Positions 63,656 through 64,000 of a stretch of 64,000 bases of DNA are shown piece after piece. The DNA comes from Hydrogenophilales bacterium. Lineage in GTDB: Bacteria; Pseudomonadota; Gammaproteobacteria; Burkholderiales; Thiobacillaceae. Within the stretch, counting starts at the first letter, position 1. The number at the start of each line of letters is the position of its first letter. Both the position numbers and the translations under genes were made by a program. The notes under the pieces are model-generated. The model did no database searches. It saw nothing but the letters and a program-made list of their open reading frames with translations, and was not told the DNA's origin. The DNA lies in NCBI GenBank assembly GCA_016719465.1, contig JADJYY010000019.1:1-64000 (forward strand), read 5' to 3'.

Positions 63656-64000
63656 TCAGGCGGCGATGGGATAGGCGCCCAGCACCTTGAGGAAGGTGCA
63701 ATGTTCCCGCACGGCCTCGAGGGCGCGCTGGATCTCGGGGTTGCTGCTGTGGCCTTCCAGATCCACATAGAACACGTATTCCCAGGCGCCGCTGCGGGCT
63801 GGCCGGGATTCCAGCTTGGACAGGCCGATGTCGTGGCCGGCGAAGGGGGCCAGCAGTTCCAGAAGGGCGCCGGGTTTGTTGCGCACCGATAGCACCAGGG
63901 AGGTCTTGTCGCGCCCGGAGGGCGCGGTCTCTTCCGGCCCCAGCACCAGGAAACGGGTGGTGTTGTTGGGCTCGTCCTCGATGTCGCGGGCGACGATGGC
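63656..64000 (-). CDS. pheA: Prephenate dehydratase (P-protein) PheA, C-terminal ACT part; 5' end beyond window
   Basis: Only the last about 114 residues are seen. IEDEPNNTTRFLVLG is the end of the dehydratase domain, with the TTRF motif; KTSLVLSVRNKPGALLELL and GLSKLESRPARSGAWEYVFY form the ACT domain, including the ESRP phenylalanine-binding motif. Makes phenylpyruvate. Placed 33 bp before hisC. Confidence 0.95.
   Translation of the reverse strand, partial: AIVARDIEDEPNNTTRFLVLGPEETAPSGRDKTSLVLSVRNKPGALLELLAPFAGHDIGLSKLESRPARSGAWEYVFYVDLEGHSSNPEIQRALEAVREHCTFLKVLGAYPIAA

Overview
The window is high-GC DNA whose gene orders point to a betaproteobacterium: plsX-fabH-fabD-fabG-acpP-fabF with rpmF-yceD, pheA-hisC-tyrA-aroA-cmk-rpsA-ihfB-lapAB-pyrF, and a hox/hyp operon in the order known from Cupriavidus (Ralstonia) eutropha. 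A lineage near Rhodocyclales is a guess; no rRNA or tRNA is present to settle it.

Region 1 (1-21.4 kb, all minus strand, transcribed right to left) is a membrane-bound [NiFe] uptake hydrogenase operon: hoxK-hoxG-hoxZ (structural subunits and cytochrome b), hoxM-L-O-Q-R-T-V (dedicated maturation), hypA-B-F-C-D-E (NiFe(CN)2CO cofactor assembly), hoxX (CO ligand supply in air), hoxA (NtrC-type activator) and hoxB-hoxC (H2-sensing regulatory hydrogenase, hoxC cut by the window edge). A near-consensus sigma-54 promoter lies upstream of hoxK, as expected for a HoxA-controlled operon. The cluster is littered with a paired-hairpin repeat (consensus ends AAATCCCCC...GGGGGATTT, about 92-117 bp). Ten full copies and three partial arms occur here and I saw none in the other 43 kb. 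One copy splits hoxX with a 5-bp target duplication, and its precise removal restores the hoxX frame. Another copy is read in frame through hypF, one arm forms the start of hoxT, and one supplies a read-through tail to a frameshifted hoxG. A second repeat family adds another in-frame insert to hypF. A degenerate DUF559 gene and a 523-bp insertion (hypB/hypF) also interrupt the operon.

Region 2 (21.7-27.2 kb) holds an unrecognised exported Pro/Ala-rich protein with NPYLAY-type repeats, a copper-transporting P1B ATPase gene with a one-base frameshift, a GIDE-domain/EF-hand membrane protein and LemA.

Region 3 (27.3-37.3 kb) is housekeeping: gyrA, an amidohydrolase of the MTA/SAH deaminase type, rluE, icd, a small unknown ORF, a cold-shock protein, clpS-clpA and a TatD nuclease.

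Region 4 (37.4-52.2 kb) is the fatty-acid cluster (minus strand, rpmF-plsX to pilZ), with a two-subunit pyruvate carboxylase (pycA-pycB, plus strand) lying between yceD and maf. Eleven perfect copies of a 7-bp repeat abut the maf start codon.

Region 5 (52.2-64 kb, minus strand) runs from pheA (partial) through hisC, tyrA, aroA, cmk, rpsA, ihfB, lapA, lapB and pyrF to ugd, cysM and a frameshifted exported ATP-dependent DNA ligase. Three single-base frameshifts (hoxG, copA, ligase) are either real lesions or assembly errors; raw reads would decide.
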